Notes under the pieces: model-generated
Told to the model about the DNA's origin: nothing
Database searches by the model: none
Seen by the model: only the letters and a program-made list of their open reading frames with translations
Program-made: the position numbers and the translations under genes
Assembly: GCA_030248215.1 (NCBI GenBank)
Contig: JASANG010004020.1
Coordinates: 1 to 64,000 of the forward strand
Reading direction: 5' to 3'
DNA: 64,000 bases
Source: Enoplolaimus lenunculus
Lineage: Eukaryota > Nematoda > Enoplea > Enoplida > Thoracostomopsidae
In this document: one piece after another, positions 12,557 through 23,357 of the stretch
How the letters are laid out: each line of letters opens with the position of its first letter
Position numbering within the stretch: the first letter of the stretch is position 1

Positions 12557-12836
12557 GCGGGTTGGGATTTATAATAAACATTTACCGGCCGCGTTTTACT
12601 AAATCAGAGCGAATAGCATACATCGAGGAAAGAACTATACAGGCGATACAGGATACAGGCTTAAGGCAAAATCACGAACTTCTCACATACCCCACCTGTT
12701 ACTCGGTTACGGACTGTTTTTATTTTTAACCCGCCCTCTGCCGCCCTTCGTTTATACTTAGGAATTTTTCAAAACATAAGCACGCATTAAAGTTTCGAAC
12801 TCAACTTTATTTGGGCCTGGAGTTATTTATGAACTA

Positions 12837-12852
12837 CAATTAGGTATAATTG
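12837..12852. other. Perfect tetraloop hairpin
   Basis: CAATTA, loop GGTA, TAATTG. A further small hairpin, CTCC-AAAT-GGAG, lies near 12920-12931, close to the right end of the element. Confidence 0.5.
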
Positions 12853-12970
12853 ACAGAGAATTACGAAATCTATCCGCTTAAGGGTTCTTATTAGGGATAT
12901 GGCCACCTTTTGATTGGGACTCCAAATGGAGACCGCCGTCTTATTACTCGCTCTTATTCGGCTCACTACA

Positions 12971-13573
12971 GTTTCGTTTTCGTTTGCGTTACAAAAATAC
13001 TTTAAATTTTGTTAGTTTTGCGGACAAAATTAGACATAAATCACCTTTTTCATTACAAATATGCTGCAACTGTTCGAAATGAAATAAAAATTACGACATT
13101 TATTCATAATCTTAAAAATTTCGGTGCATACGCGATTTTTTATGGAAATTTTTGAAAAACTCGGTGAGTATTTGCATGTTTAAATTGCGTTGGCATAAAA
13201 ATAAATGATCGTTGAACCTTTACGCTTTAATATCTGTTTTCTGTTTCCGTTATTTTTACTATCCGTTAACATTCTGGATGCCGTTTTTAGTCATCATATC
13301 GACTGGCGCAGTTGTATTTGTATATAATACTTTTGTCCGTTTCGCGGTTGAGTCGCATGGCCTTCAGATTCTGATTCAGAATGTCTGATATCTGTGCGTT
13401 CGTTGCCTCATTCGTCGAGCCAAATAAAATATGGTTCCGATGGTAAACTGCTAAATGTTGTCACTTGTTTGATACTTAAACGCTATAGTTGTTCCACACA
13501 TAGGGTTGCGCTATACTTGACGTCCGGCGCCATCTGTCCCCGTGGTTCACCCGTGCGGCGCCATCCGTCATCG
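12971..13573. other. Intergenic with a decayed MITE
   Basis: 12975-13290 has blocks such as TTTTTACTATCCGTT that match the element at 6217-6584, so it looks like a diverged copy. No gene was recognised. Confidence 0.45.
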
Positions 13574-13721
13574 GGCCAATGTTACTTTAAGGAGCGTAAC
13601 AGCAAATTAAGCGTATTCCTAAGCCTATGCCTAAGCGTTGCAAAAAATATAATCTAGAATCTAAACCTTCTCTTTTATAGACCCACCAGAAACTTGGACG
13701 CCCCTTAAATTAACATGGGCC
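13574..13721 (-). mobile_element. TTAGGC-bearing hAT-type MITE, perfect TSD
   Basis: The element is 148 bp. The left end is GGCCAATGTTACTTTAAGG and the reverse complement of the right end is GGCCCATGTTAATTTAAGG. It is flanked by identical 8-bp repeats CGTCATCG (13566-13573 and 13722-13729). The interior contains CCTAAGCC-type hexamers, the complement of TTAGGC. There is no coding capacity. The 8-bp duplication suggests mobilisation by a hAT transposase. Confidence 0.85.
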
Positions 13722-14091
13722 CGTCATCGTGTGTCACCCGTACGATGCCGTCCGTCACCATACATTATCGTACGAGAGTTATTTGCGTCCGATATCGCAC
13801 GGTGCCGGACGGTGCCACATGTCAAAAAACCATAGCGCAACCCATACAGTTTGCAATTCTGTAGTTGTCTCAATTATATATTAAACTGCAATTATTGTCT
13901 TAAATTAAATTTATTTCATAGCTATTTATTATAGATTTCTTCATTATCGGTTGCTTGCGATTTTGAAACTGTTCGATTACAGTTTAATTTTGTACATTTT
14001 TGCAAAATTAAATATTCCTGAGCAATCAACAAATACATAAATTTAAACCAAAAGTCAACGAAAACAAAATGGCTTAAAAAGTACAAATTAT

Positions 14092-17000
14092 TTATAAGGA
14101 GGGATGAATCAGTGGTAAATCTGACGTGGATGTTGACTTTGAAAGTGTTTTAGTGTTAAATTGAATTTCAGTATCTGATAAAGTTGACGTTTCTGTTTTA
14201 TTCAATAGCAAATGTCCGTTACAATCGGTGTCTTCTTGTACCGGATTTGATGTTTCGTTAGCTCTGTGTGGAAATTTGTGTTCGCTAAAGAATTGTGTGA
14301 AACGTTCGACCAGTATACCAATTGGAAACGCCATGAAAACAACACCCCAGACCGCGGAACACGCAGAAACGGCTTGACCGGAAACTGACTGTGGCGGTGC
14401 ATCTGCGAAGCAGAAATGGGTTGCTAAAATCAAAAATTTGTGTAAAAAATACTATAACAGATAAAGGTAAATGTTAAAAATATTTGCTAAGATTAAGTTG
14501 TCAAAACTAAAACAAAATTAATTGGAAACATTGAAATCTTTTGTGGGGGAGAATTATTGAAAACAGGTTTGTATTCAAGTTGAGTTGCATTGAAAATGAT
14601 TTCTTGTCAACCCATGTTAATTGAAATAATAATCGGGCCCATGTTACTAGGGGCATCCAGGTTTCTGGTGAGTCTGTAAATGAGTAGGTTTATATTCTAG
14701 ATTATATTTTTTGCTTAGGCTTAGGCTTAGGCTTGGGCTTAGGAATACGCTTAATCTACTGTTACGCCCCTTAAAGTAACATTGGCCGATAATCGTATCG
14801 CTCGTCATATTTTTGCAACTATGAAATTTGACACCAAATAAGTTTGCTTGTTTAAGTATACGTTTGAAATTGCACATGAAAATTTACAAAAGTAGAAAAA
14901 AATTATCGTTTCGAAGTTGAAATGATCTGTTTTAGGACTGAATAGCGAACTTTTGTAAGTCAATGATTTCTAAAATATAACCATGTGAACGAAAAGCCAG
15001 TGGAAAAATTCAAATAATGTTCTTGTTCCTGTTCCTGCATTCAAAGATACAGGAAATAGAATTTTTACGGTTTTGTGGCAAATTATTCCTAATCGTTTAA
15101 ATATTGAAAACTGTCTTTAAAAATTGTTATTTCGACATGAGCGTTTTTCCAACTGCTTCAGTTTTGTTAATAACTGTTTCTGTTGTGTTTTCGCAAAACT
15201 CCACGATGTATAGCTGAAAATTAGCTTAAGCCGTTTTTGGCAGGATTTCTAAAAAGTCCAACTGTAATTGGGTAATGAAAATCATTTCAAATTACGGTCC
15301 CGGTTCGTGTTCCGGTTCCTGCAAAGAAATTCAATTCCTGTTCCTGTTCCGGCAAAACTTAGTTCCTGTCGAGACCCTGGTACATACCTAGCGCACTCTT
15401 ACGCCACAGACCAACTACATGTAATAGTTGTGGCGTGGATTTGTGACTGGAAAGAACCAAGTTACGCTGAATTCAGGCTCGTAGCCAGCTCAACCTGCTA
15501 AAGATGTCAACCAAGATAAACGACGCATGCAGTTGAAATAACAAGCTTACAAGTAATACTAAACTTTTCTATCGAAAGCAAATTTTGGCTACGGTGCCAG
15601 CTGAATTGTTGATGACAGCCTCCAGGAGTAGAAAAATGCACTCAAACGTGGTTAATTTGGTTTTATGCCACGCACGAAATTTCATGACGCGTGTTGCATA
15701 TTTCTGTGCAAAACGATAGTGCCTATCAATAGAAATTTAGATTTGTGGAAGCTCACAGTAAACATGATATTGGGCTTAAATAGAATTAGCAAACCGTTAA
15801 CGATTCAATAAATCAATGTCTTTTCATTTACAGTAATAAATATGCATTGTGTGGACCAATGCCCGCTAGGCCTTTAAAGGCTACACGCCTCAGCGAAACG
15901 AGAAGATAATTGTTTTATATTCAACAAATCACTCAGTAAACTTACCAATTGCCCACCAAACCGCAACCGGAATACTTGTATATTTTGTATCAGGATCATC
16001 TGATTCCGCGTAATATATCAGCGAACCAAATAGTAAAGTTGATATCAGCAAATATACAAATAACAACGACAACTCAGGATAACTGTCACGCAAGCATTCA
16101 GACATCAACTCAAAACTCGACTCATATCGAGCGAGTTTCAAAATTCGAAAAATCCGAAACACTCGAAAAATACGCATAATTTTGAGTGTCGCTAAGCTTC
16201 TAAAACTACCGCGTGCAGCGCCAAATGTTGCATGAACAATAAATTCAATGTATGACGGAGCGATAGCAAGTAAATCAATTATACTTTGCATTTGAATGAT
16301 AAATTTTGCACGTTGTTTTGCAGTTGCAAACCGATAAAGCCATTCGATTGTAAAACAAATTGTACAAAGCCAATCCAGGCCACGCATCACCGCACATTGT
16401 TTACGGTTCAAACCAGCCGTCGCTATTGATTGCGTTGAATTTGTTGAATTGGTGGTTTCAAACGCATTTTTAGACAACGAACTCGACGCAGTTATTTTAG
16501 CGACTACACTGAACACTTCGGCGTCGTCTGTTGACCAATGAAATTGTTCTATTGAGTCAGCAATAATTAGCGAAACGTTTAAAATTATTAAAATAATTGT
16601 GATCAATTGCGCAATCTAAAATTTTAACCAGTATTAATATATTGCGCTGATATTTAAGATTTTACATCACTGGTTTGATAGGTGGGCCCATGCATTAAAG
16701 ATCAGGGGCGCAGCGTTTTTCTGTGGGACTACAACAGAGTAAGCTTAAGCTTTAGACTATTTTTTTGCTTAGCTTAGGCTTAGGAATATGCTGATAATAC
16801 TGATCCGCCCCTGTTCTTTACATTGGCTGAACGTTGCAAGACCAATTGGTGATAGGTGCTATACGCATATGAGAATACGGGCCTAAATTTTACACCATTT
16901 TTTACTTAGGCTTTGACTTATGCGCAGGCTTTGGATTAACACTGTTTTCACACGTAAGCTTAATCTGAGATATGGTTTTATATTAGGATTCGAAATCCAG

Positions 17001-17963
17001 ACCAACGGATGACAGATGTTCTCGATGCTGGGACGCCTACGGAACTCTCAGGCCTTGATGCAGATAATATATACCCCTCATATACATAGTAAATAATTGT
17101 TAAGCACTGCACATTGGATGTATTAATATTTCATGTATTTGTAGTTTGTGGTTAGTTGCTCATAGTATACATGGGTTCTAGCTGTAAATATAACCATTTA
17201 TTGTACTTACCTGTGGATTAACTGGTTTTTCCTTGCAATGATGTCCGTAAGAGGTTGTAATACTTCTGATACATTGGGCAAACCGGAAGCAACGCTGACT
17301 ATTTCTTCGTTGAGAGTTGGCAGAACTTTGGTTATTTGATTGTTCATCACCAGCAAAATCAAGCAACTGATCCGATTGATATGTGTTTGTGATTGTTTGA
17401 AGCTTTTGGTTAGCGACCGCATTGGTTTGGCTGGTAATATTAATTTTAGCTGATTCTGAGCTTTTCCTGCGTGCTGATTGATCAATATTATTCCCAAGAT
17501 TGCTTATTTCGGTCTTCGAATGCGGTTTTGTCTCAGGATGGCATAAATTAATTGCGAAATTACTACATGGACAGATTCCTAGTAATTTTTGTGGCGAATT
17601 ATTTAAATTGGAAAACATTGCTGATGACAGAGGAAGTTTCCAGTACTCAAACTCGTACTCAAGCAGTCGTTTACACGAGTTAGAAAGTGTACAACAGTGT
17701 AGTTCACCTGTGATGTAGCATTGAAGTATAAGTTTAAAAGTTTCAGGACATCGGTTGAAATAATACTCATTCAAATTTGGATCAAAATAGTCGTAAAGAT
17801 CTGTGTTGGGTTGATTTAAGTTGACCTGATTGCCGTTATTAGCACGCGACTTTGTCACAATTTGAGCTAAACGTGTTGTTGGATAGCGCAATACAACGTC
17901 TTCGAGCAATTGAAACCGTTTCCCTGATATATTAATGTTGACAATTTCGAATTTGTTTTTCAT
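14092..17963 (-). CDS. Voltage-gated potassium channel alpha subunit (Kv family)
   Basis: Coding exons on the minus strand are 17963-17211, 16615-15946 and 14402-14092, all with GT/AG borders, giving 577 residues if joined as seen. Exon 1 encodes the T1 tetramerisation domain (residues about 6-110, with DPNLNEYYFNRCPETF and ITGELH). Exon 2 encodes S1, S2, S3, the S4 sensor with basic residues every third position (KIMRIFRVFRIFRILK) and S5, ending SIPVAVWWAI. Exon 3 resumes just after the pore at DAPPQ and encodes S6 with FPIGILV. The YYAESDDPDTKYTSIP stretch and the FFSEHK tail are nearest to Kv2/Shab-type channels, but the protein is divergent. The selectivity filter (TMTTVGYG) is not present in any exon I can find; exons 2 and 3 join in frame without it, so either a 27-nt micro-exon was missed or this subunit cannot conduct. 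The two introns hold TTAGGC-type MITEs. Confidence 0.85.
14636..14787 (+). mobile_element. TTAGGC-bearing MITE in Kv intron 2
   Basis: Starts GGCCCATGTTACTAGGGG; the reverse complement of its end is GGCCAATGTTACTTTAAGG. Flanks AATAATCG and GATAATCG match at 7 of 8. It carries three consecutive GCTTAG (TTAGGC phase) hexamers and further variants. It has the same family and length as 13574-13721 but the opposite orientation. Confidence 0.8.
14997..15379. repeat. Decayed CCGGTTCC-type repeat in Kv intron 2
   Basis: Bounded by CCAGTGGAAAAATTC and, inverted, CCAGGGTCTCGACAGG. It is rich in GTTCCGGTTCCTG. It resembles the CCGGAA hAT-type family, but no clear 8-bp duplication is visible. Confidence 0.45.
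16685..16827 (+). mobile_element. TTAGGC-bearing MITE, subgroup 2, in Kv intron 1
   Basis: Starts GGCCCATGCATTAAAG and ends CTGTTCTTTACATTGGC. The interior has AAGCTTAAGCTTTAGACT and GCTTAGGCTTAGG. Subgroup 2 differs from subgroup 1 in using CAGGGGCGG next to the ends. The target duplication is not clear. Confidence 0.65.
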
Positions 17964-18060
17964 AGTTGCAATTGTAAGCTTCTCATAAGCTGTTAAAACA
18001 ATAGAGTAACCAGTGCGGTGCGTTAGAAATCGCCGTGCTGCAGCAACTATACCTTTCGGG

Positions 18061-18264
18061 GGCCAGTGTTACTCTAAAGGGTGGAACATAGTAGATTAAA
18101 CGTATTTCTAAGTCTAAGCCTAAGCCCAAGCGTTGCAAAAATGAATTCCTATGCCTAAGCCTAAGCCTAAGCTTAAACAAACAAAATGTAATCTAGAATC
18201 TAAACCTGCTCTTTTATATAAGACCCACCATAAACCTGGACGCCCGTTTAAGTAACATTGGTCT
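18061..18264 (-). mobile_element. TTAGGC-bearing MITE, perfect TSD
   Basis: A longer (204-bp) member of subgroup 1 upstream of the Kv start. It is flanked by CTTTCGGG at 18053-18060 and 18265-18272. It contains two blocks of CCTAAG hexamers separated by a short spacer, as if the hexamer tract had been duplicated. Confidence 0.8.
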
Positions 18265-18272
18265 CTTTCGGG

Positions 18273-19146
18273 TATAAACTGTTCAGCACATTTGCGGCAC
18301 GGTTAACGCATGCATCAGTGTGTCTTAACCGATTGATGCACAATTAACGCAGGCTTTGGCGAGCCTGACTGTGCCTCAGATGTGCCAAACGGTTATACTG
18401 CATGGTCGGTGGTGGTATGCGAACAGAAAAGACAAAAATATTTTATATAACAATAAGTATCATTGCATTGTACGTGTATTATAAAATACTCTTGGAGTTC
18501 GGGCAATAAAGAATTTAGGTAATTTGAATAGGTTTAGTCAAAACCTGTCTTTTATTAGGAAAAATATTAAACACTGTGTTGTCGTCTTTTGCAAGATATC
18601 GACGTAGGATTTAGGCTGTGGTTGACCTAAAGCTAATTTCAAGACGTTGGAATAGAAGCTGAACAATCGTAAAATTAATATTGAAAATCAGTGAACAGTT
18701 GTTTTTAATCAAGAAACTTTTATATCTCAATATTATTGATATTTTGAAATCTATACAGGTACCACATAATAATAAAAACGTTATTCGTGCAAGTTAGTCG
18801 CACAGACGGCGTAGCCATCGAGGCCAGGGCCGTAACAAGGTGAGTGTAAGGGGCGCTCGCATTGGTTTTGGATTGAGAAACATTGTTCACCAATGAACTT
18901 TACCAGTGACACAAAAAAGTTTCGGTAACCGAAAATTAGTAAGATAGCAAGTACTTGTGCCATGTTTTTACAAAATTTTCTGAACCTAAATTCGTAAGTC
19001 AAGTATGTATATATACGCCTGTATATTCTACTTACTATTTTCACAAGAAAATTAAACGAGAGTGAAAATTATGAAATAAATTTTTGATTATTAGTTCTGT
19101 TTCTTAAAATATGTTTTGGTGTGACAAAAATAGCCAGCTGTTTTTA
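18273..19146. other. Intergenic, nothing recognised
   Basis: AT-rich sequence upstream of the potassium channel. No exon, RNA gene or element boundary could be supported. Confidence 0.4.
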
Positions 19147-19339
19147 CACTGCAAAAATGGTTAGTCAAATTGATTCTCTGATTTTTCCACGCTACACAAA
19201 CTCAGTCAAATTCGACTTACCTGGAATCGCTTAGTGAGTCGAATTTGACTCTGGCGGAGTCGGATTTGACTCAATTTGTATCGTCTCGAAAAGTCTATTT
19301 TGAAGACAGTCAATTTGACTCACCATTTTTTTTGCAGTG
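19147..19339. mobile_element. TA-flanked palindromic MITE, copy 1
   Basis: Ends are CACTGCAAAAATGG and its complement, flanked by the dinucleotide TA on both sides, as for Tc1/mariner-type insertions. The interior is a series of GAGTCAAATTGACTC and GAGTCGAATTTGACTC palindromes, so the whole element folds back. Length 193 bp, no coding capacity. Confidence 0.75.
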
Positions 19340-19833
19340 TACACTCTTATAACTCGTCGTCTCTTGCGCGATATGTCACTTATCCGTATACGTTTTTAAT
19401 TTGTGTTGTTTGAAAAACGTTCCAGTGCAAAGTTTGCATAATTAATAATAATTCATCATCAACAAAGTTAACATTCACTTTAACCTTTTCAACGAAATGA
19501 ATTTTTGTCCATTTGGTTTGTATAAATTAAAATGAAAGGTAACCAGGTAACCACCGAACTAAATATTGTTTGCTGTCAAAAACTACTCGTCTTATTAATA
19601 CGGCAACTGAACGAAAAACAACTAAATTTGGTTATTGTAATGTATCAGTGTTCGATTGGTTTAGCCTTTGTTGTACACTGCCTAACCAACTCAGTTCGGT
19701 TTTGCCAATTATCACAGATAAATTTTAATTTTAAACTTTCAGGTCAAAATGTTGTGTACAAAGGTAATTGAATGGTCTGTAATATTGGCAATGTCGACAA
19801 TGTTACATATGTAATTAATGTGACCAATGTAAA

Positions 19834-19985
19834 GAACAGGGGCGGAACAATATTATAAGCATATTCCTAAGCCTTAGCCTAAAGCCTAAGCGTAAGAATG
19901 AGCATATTCCTAAATCTAAGCCTAAGCCTAAGCCAAGCAAAAAAATTAGACTAAAGCTTTAGCTTATTCTTTTAATACTGGGCAC
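19834..19985 (-). mobile_element. TTAGGC-bearing MITE, subgroup 2, partial
   Basis: Begins GACCAATGTAAAGAACAGGGG and carries two blocks of CCTAAGCC hexamers followed by CTAAAGCTTTAGCTTA. The distal terminal repeat is not recognisable. Confidence 0.6.
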
Positions 19986-20472
19986 CAGATATTCGGATAT
20001 CCCGATATGAAAAATTCAAATAGAAAAACTTAGGCCTAAACGAAGGGTAGCTGAGCGTGGGTTAACAGTCCGTAACCAAAACAGGAATGGTTACCCTCTG
20101 GAGATGCCAAATAAATATCAGCCCCCCTTCTTGTTCGGGTCACTATAGTATATACTAATGCGCGCACTAAATGCACAATGATCCAGATCTGGGTAAGGTC
20201 ATATGTCGTTTTAAGACACTTTGTCAGGTGTCATCATTGTGAATTAGGCTCTTTGCAGAATTCTGGGACAATACAGACAACCTGCTTACAGAATCTCTAA
20301 TAAATAAACATATGGCCATACTACGCAGTGGATTGTCTTCTGACGCTAAACCAGGACACTCTACGAAGGATATTACATATTTTGTTCTTGCAGACACTGA
20401 CTAGGTTGCAGAAATATTTACAGCTTCTAGTTATAATTTAGTAGTGATGAAAATACTCGAATGAAAACTGTA

Positions 20473-20691
20473 CCCTGTAAAAAATCTGGAGTCAAATTGA
20501 CTCTCTGGGAAATAGGCTTTTTCTGACTACACAAACTGAGTCAAATTCGACTCGGCCAGAGTCAAATTCGACTCACTGAGCGATTCAGAGAATCGAATTT
20601 GACTCCGGCGGAGTCGAATTTTGACTCAGTTTGTGTAGTCAGGAAAAGCCTATTTCCCAGAGAGTCAGTTTGACTCCCCATTTTTGCAGTG
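20473..20691. mobile_element. TA-flanked palindromic MITE, copy 2
   Basis: Same family as 19147-19339, with TA on both sides and the end TTTTTGCAGTG. The centre is a long inverted repeat in which GACTACACAAACTGAGTC on the left pairs with its complement on the right. Confidence 0.75.
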
Positions 20692-20787
20692 TACTCTTGT
20701 CAAAATGTATGACTTTTAACATTAAGTCTAGTTACACGTCTTAACCCTCAACGGCCCGGCAAAATTTTCACCTTAATCAGCCCAACG

Positions 20788-20803
20788 GTCTACATATGTA
20801 GAC
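20788..20803. repeat. Subterminal palindrome of the piggyBac element
   Basis: GTCTACATATGTAGAC, a perfect 16-bp palindrome, repeated exactly at 22180-22195 and 22357-22372. Subterminal repeats of this kind are candidate transposase-binding sites. Confidence 0.75.
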
Positions 20804-20939
20804 AACACAACTAGCGTTAGTTTTGTGCTTATCTCAGGGTGCTCTCCTCCTTTAACTGGCTTGAGACAGTCAGAACTAGTGTTCTGGCGGAGTTCCACCC
20901 GCTCCCCGTCCAGCCTCCCACTGCGGGCGCGTTGTCCAG

Positions 20940-22087
20940 TTAAGCACAGTCGTTGCACGTTATGGTGCGATTCATGTGGTCCTTGCACACTCGTTTTCCA
21001 CATGACGAACAGCTCAATCTCGTAGATTTGCGGCAACTTGTGACCTGACATTTTGTCGGTTTACCAGATGTAGAAGGTTCGTTTCGCTTTTGAGGCAGCC
21101 CGTAAGCCATAAATGAATCCTTTGATTTTGCGTAAATTTTTTCACTACTGTAACGTTTGGTCATATTGTCTTGCGCTAGTTGTTCGGCTACTTTTTTCAT
21201 GAAAACATTGCGTGACTTTTGATATCCGTTCAGTTTCATGACAATGAATGCGTTGTGCAACGGTACTTAGCAGGTTTCGCCGGCATGTACGCTCGCCCCG
21301 GTGCATATCCTCTATACCCGTAGAGCTGTTCATCTACTGTAAGTGATTCGGACGGTATATAATGAAGACGTAAGTTGGATTGAAATAGGTCCCAAACATC
21401 TCGTATAGCAGCCATTTTGTCAGTTTTTTGACGCTCCCGGCGAGTCAGTTTGTTGTCGAATGTTACATTTTCCAGCAACTGTTTCATTCTGTTTTTTGAC
21501 AGCGCGCAGCGGTAAAAGGGCCTGCTGTCGTTTTTGGTGAATAGTGAAGCCACTGGAGACATGTTATCGCGATCTGCACCAGCTCTGATTACCACCCCAA
21601 GCCAAGCTTTCAGCTCGCACATTGGTAGCGTTGAAAAATTGCGCGCCCGCAGTCGCCTACTAGTGAGTCGCTGAATTGTATGTAAAATGGGCTCGTTTAT
21701 ATAAAGATAAAATGCTTGTGACTCTGTTGTAGGGTTTACTGCAGTGCCTTCGCGAAAGCGAATTATATTTCTAGCTAACACACGGACAGGCGGTGTTGTA
21801 GAATGCCACTCAACACCCGTCGCTGACAAAAACACATTACTTCCACTAGAAGTCTCGTCCATATCGCTCAACTCACTACTAGATGCGTCCGATTGTTTTT
21901 GTAATTCACCATCACTATCTTGCTCATAAATAGCAGCCTCTTCACTACTGCATTGACCTAACTCAACTGATTCTGAGTCGTCATTTGAACTATTGTCGTC
22001 CGGTTTGTCATCTTCTGTCTCTGAATCACTTGGTTCTAATACACGTCGTACGACCTCAGTCAAAGATAATTTATGCAAACCTGACAT
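20940..22087 (-). pseudogene. piggyBac transposase with its catalytic core deleted
   Basis: The N-terminal part (22087 down to about 21265) has the acidic, Ser-rich leader of piggyBac transposases, then the LGVVIRAG stretch and the conserved ESLTVDEQLYGYRG motif ending MPAKPAKY. It then runs directly, in another frame, into the family's late region, NAFIVMKLNG, followed by a Cys/His-rich tail (20940-21060; CRKSTRLSCSSCGKRVCKDH) like the C-terminal zinc-binding domain of this family. The segment that normally holds the three catalytic aspartates is absent, and the deletion junction is out of frame. This is therefore a non-autonomous element, not an active gene. Confidence 0.85.
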
Positions 22088-22393
22088 TTCCCTGACTTTA
22101 CCTCACCATACAAAACCGTGTGTAAGAACAAAACGTTCCAATTCTTGTCAAAACTCAAACTATGATCAAATCAACATCTGTCTACATATGTAGACGGTCG
22201 GGTTATATAGGTATATGACTCACTGTACAGCAAACTTTTGTTCCCACAATGCTATAAGTTTTTTATACTACTATAACAGAATAATTATCGATGGAAATTA
22301 AACAATAGATTCTTAACTATAGCACCTGTTGAACAATCAATTGTCGAACTGGTTATGTCTACATATGTAGACTGTCGGGCCATTGAGGGTTAA

Positions 22394-23357
22394 GCCCTTT
22401 TTAAGTTTCTCTTCTTAAAATCCAACATTGAAAAGATGAATCCCGACTTGAGTTTTATACATCGGTTCTTATCCTTGAGACCTACCAATTTCAGTTGCAT
22501 TAACAATATCTTAAGTCTTAAATCGACTCAAAAGTCAAAGCCAGACTTACGTCATGTTTGTTCAATCCAGCAAGCGCGAACGAAAAAAGTTCGACGCAAA
22601 TTGCTGCAAAAGCTACAGCGAGAGTCTGCCTTTTGTCAGTAGTCCTTACCTAGAAATTTGGTTCTGGTCCGATACCAACTGATAATTGTAAGGACAAAAC
22701 CGACTATCTATTATACGCACACGGTGCTCGTCTTCCTCTGACCCTAGTGATGGCATCGTTTTTTGTTTCTACAACTATGAGCTCTAAAGCTTGTAAGTTT
22801 TATTGAATTTACTGGCTGGTTTGAAGAGACATTTCTTGAGTAACCTTAACAACTAAAAGCCGATTTTGGACTTTAAGGCGTGCAACTGACTTAAGTTTTT
22901 TGACAAATGCACAGTTTCCGTTCTAGTCGTTTTATTTCACTGCAAAGTCCGGATGGAAGTGGTAGCGTGAGTGTAAAAGTACCTGACAAAAACAAGTTAA
23001 TTGGCAAGCAGAAATTGTTATTAAAACAAACTACATTAGTCAAAATTGTACTGATGTCATGTCTTGCAATCTTGGCACTAGGGTATAAACCGGAGGTCTG
23101 CCTCCGGTTCAGGCTCCGGCTCCAGCAGAAAATCGACCTCAGGCTCCGACTCCGGCAGAATTTTTGCCGGCAGTTCCGGCAATTTCGGTAGTACAATTTT
23201 GCAATGTTTCTCAAAATTTATCTGTTTGGCGCTGTCCGTTTTAAAGTTTGGCACAGTTTTGAGGAAAAAATTGCGGTTTCGTAAAAAATAAGTGAAAAAT
23301 CAATGCATTTAACAACATATTGCATATATTTGCTAAAATTAACAAATTAAATATCAT
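22394..23357. other. Intergenic with CCGGAG-type repeat
   Basis: No gene recognised. 23085-23185 is a cluster of CTCCGGTTCAGGCTCCGG-type motifs belonging to the dispersed CCGGAA/CCGGAG repeats. Confidence 0.45.

Larger units (their letters stand above)
11360..12970. mobile_element. 1.6-kb TIR element, hairpin-rich, non-coding
   Basis: The ends are inverted repeats: the left begins TGTAGTGACACGAATAAGAG and the reverse complement of the right begins TGTAGTGAGCCGAATAAGAG, 18 of 20 matching. The four bases outside are GTAT on the left and GTTT on the right, a possible imperfect 4-bp target duplication. Termini of the form TGTNR with 4-bp duplications are known for Ginger/Tdd-type cut-and-paste transposons, so this may be a non-autonomous relative; that placement is an inference. 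No long open frame is present. The interior contains at least eight strong hairpins, described separately, which is unusual for a plain MITE. Confidence 0.65.
20745..22389 (-). mobile_element. piggyBac-type transposon, internally deleted
   Basis: The element lies between TTAA target duplications at 20741-20744 and 22390-22393. The ends are CCCTCAACGGCCCGGC and, inverted, CCCTCAATGGCCCGAC. Total length 1645 bp. Inside is a transposase gene on the minus strand that has lost its catalytic middle. Three copies of a perfect 16-bp palindrome lie subterminally. The intact ends suggest it could still be moved by a transposase supplied from elsewhere. Confidence 0.9.

Noticed and set aside
11360-12970. 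LTR-type element, because the ends are TG...CA
   Set aside because: The ends are inverted, not direct repeats, and there is no coding region or primer site.
13574-14787. TTAGGC tracts as a true telomere or chromosome end
   Set aside because: The tracts are short, lie inside elements with their own ends and target duplications, and occur in both orientations between genes.
15478-15500. GGCTACGAG on the minus strand as the missing GYG of the potassium channel
   Set aside because: It belongs to a dispersed repeat (compare GGCTCGTAACCAGCTC near 7432), lacks the preceding Thr-Val codons and has no splice sites in phase.
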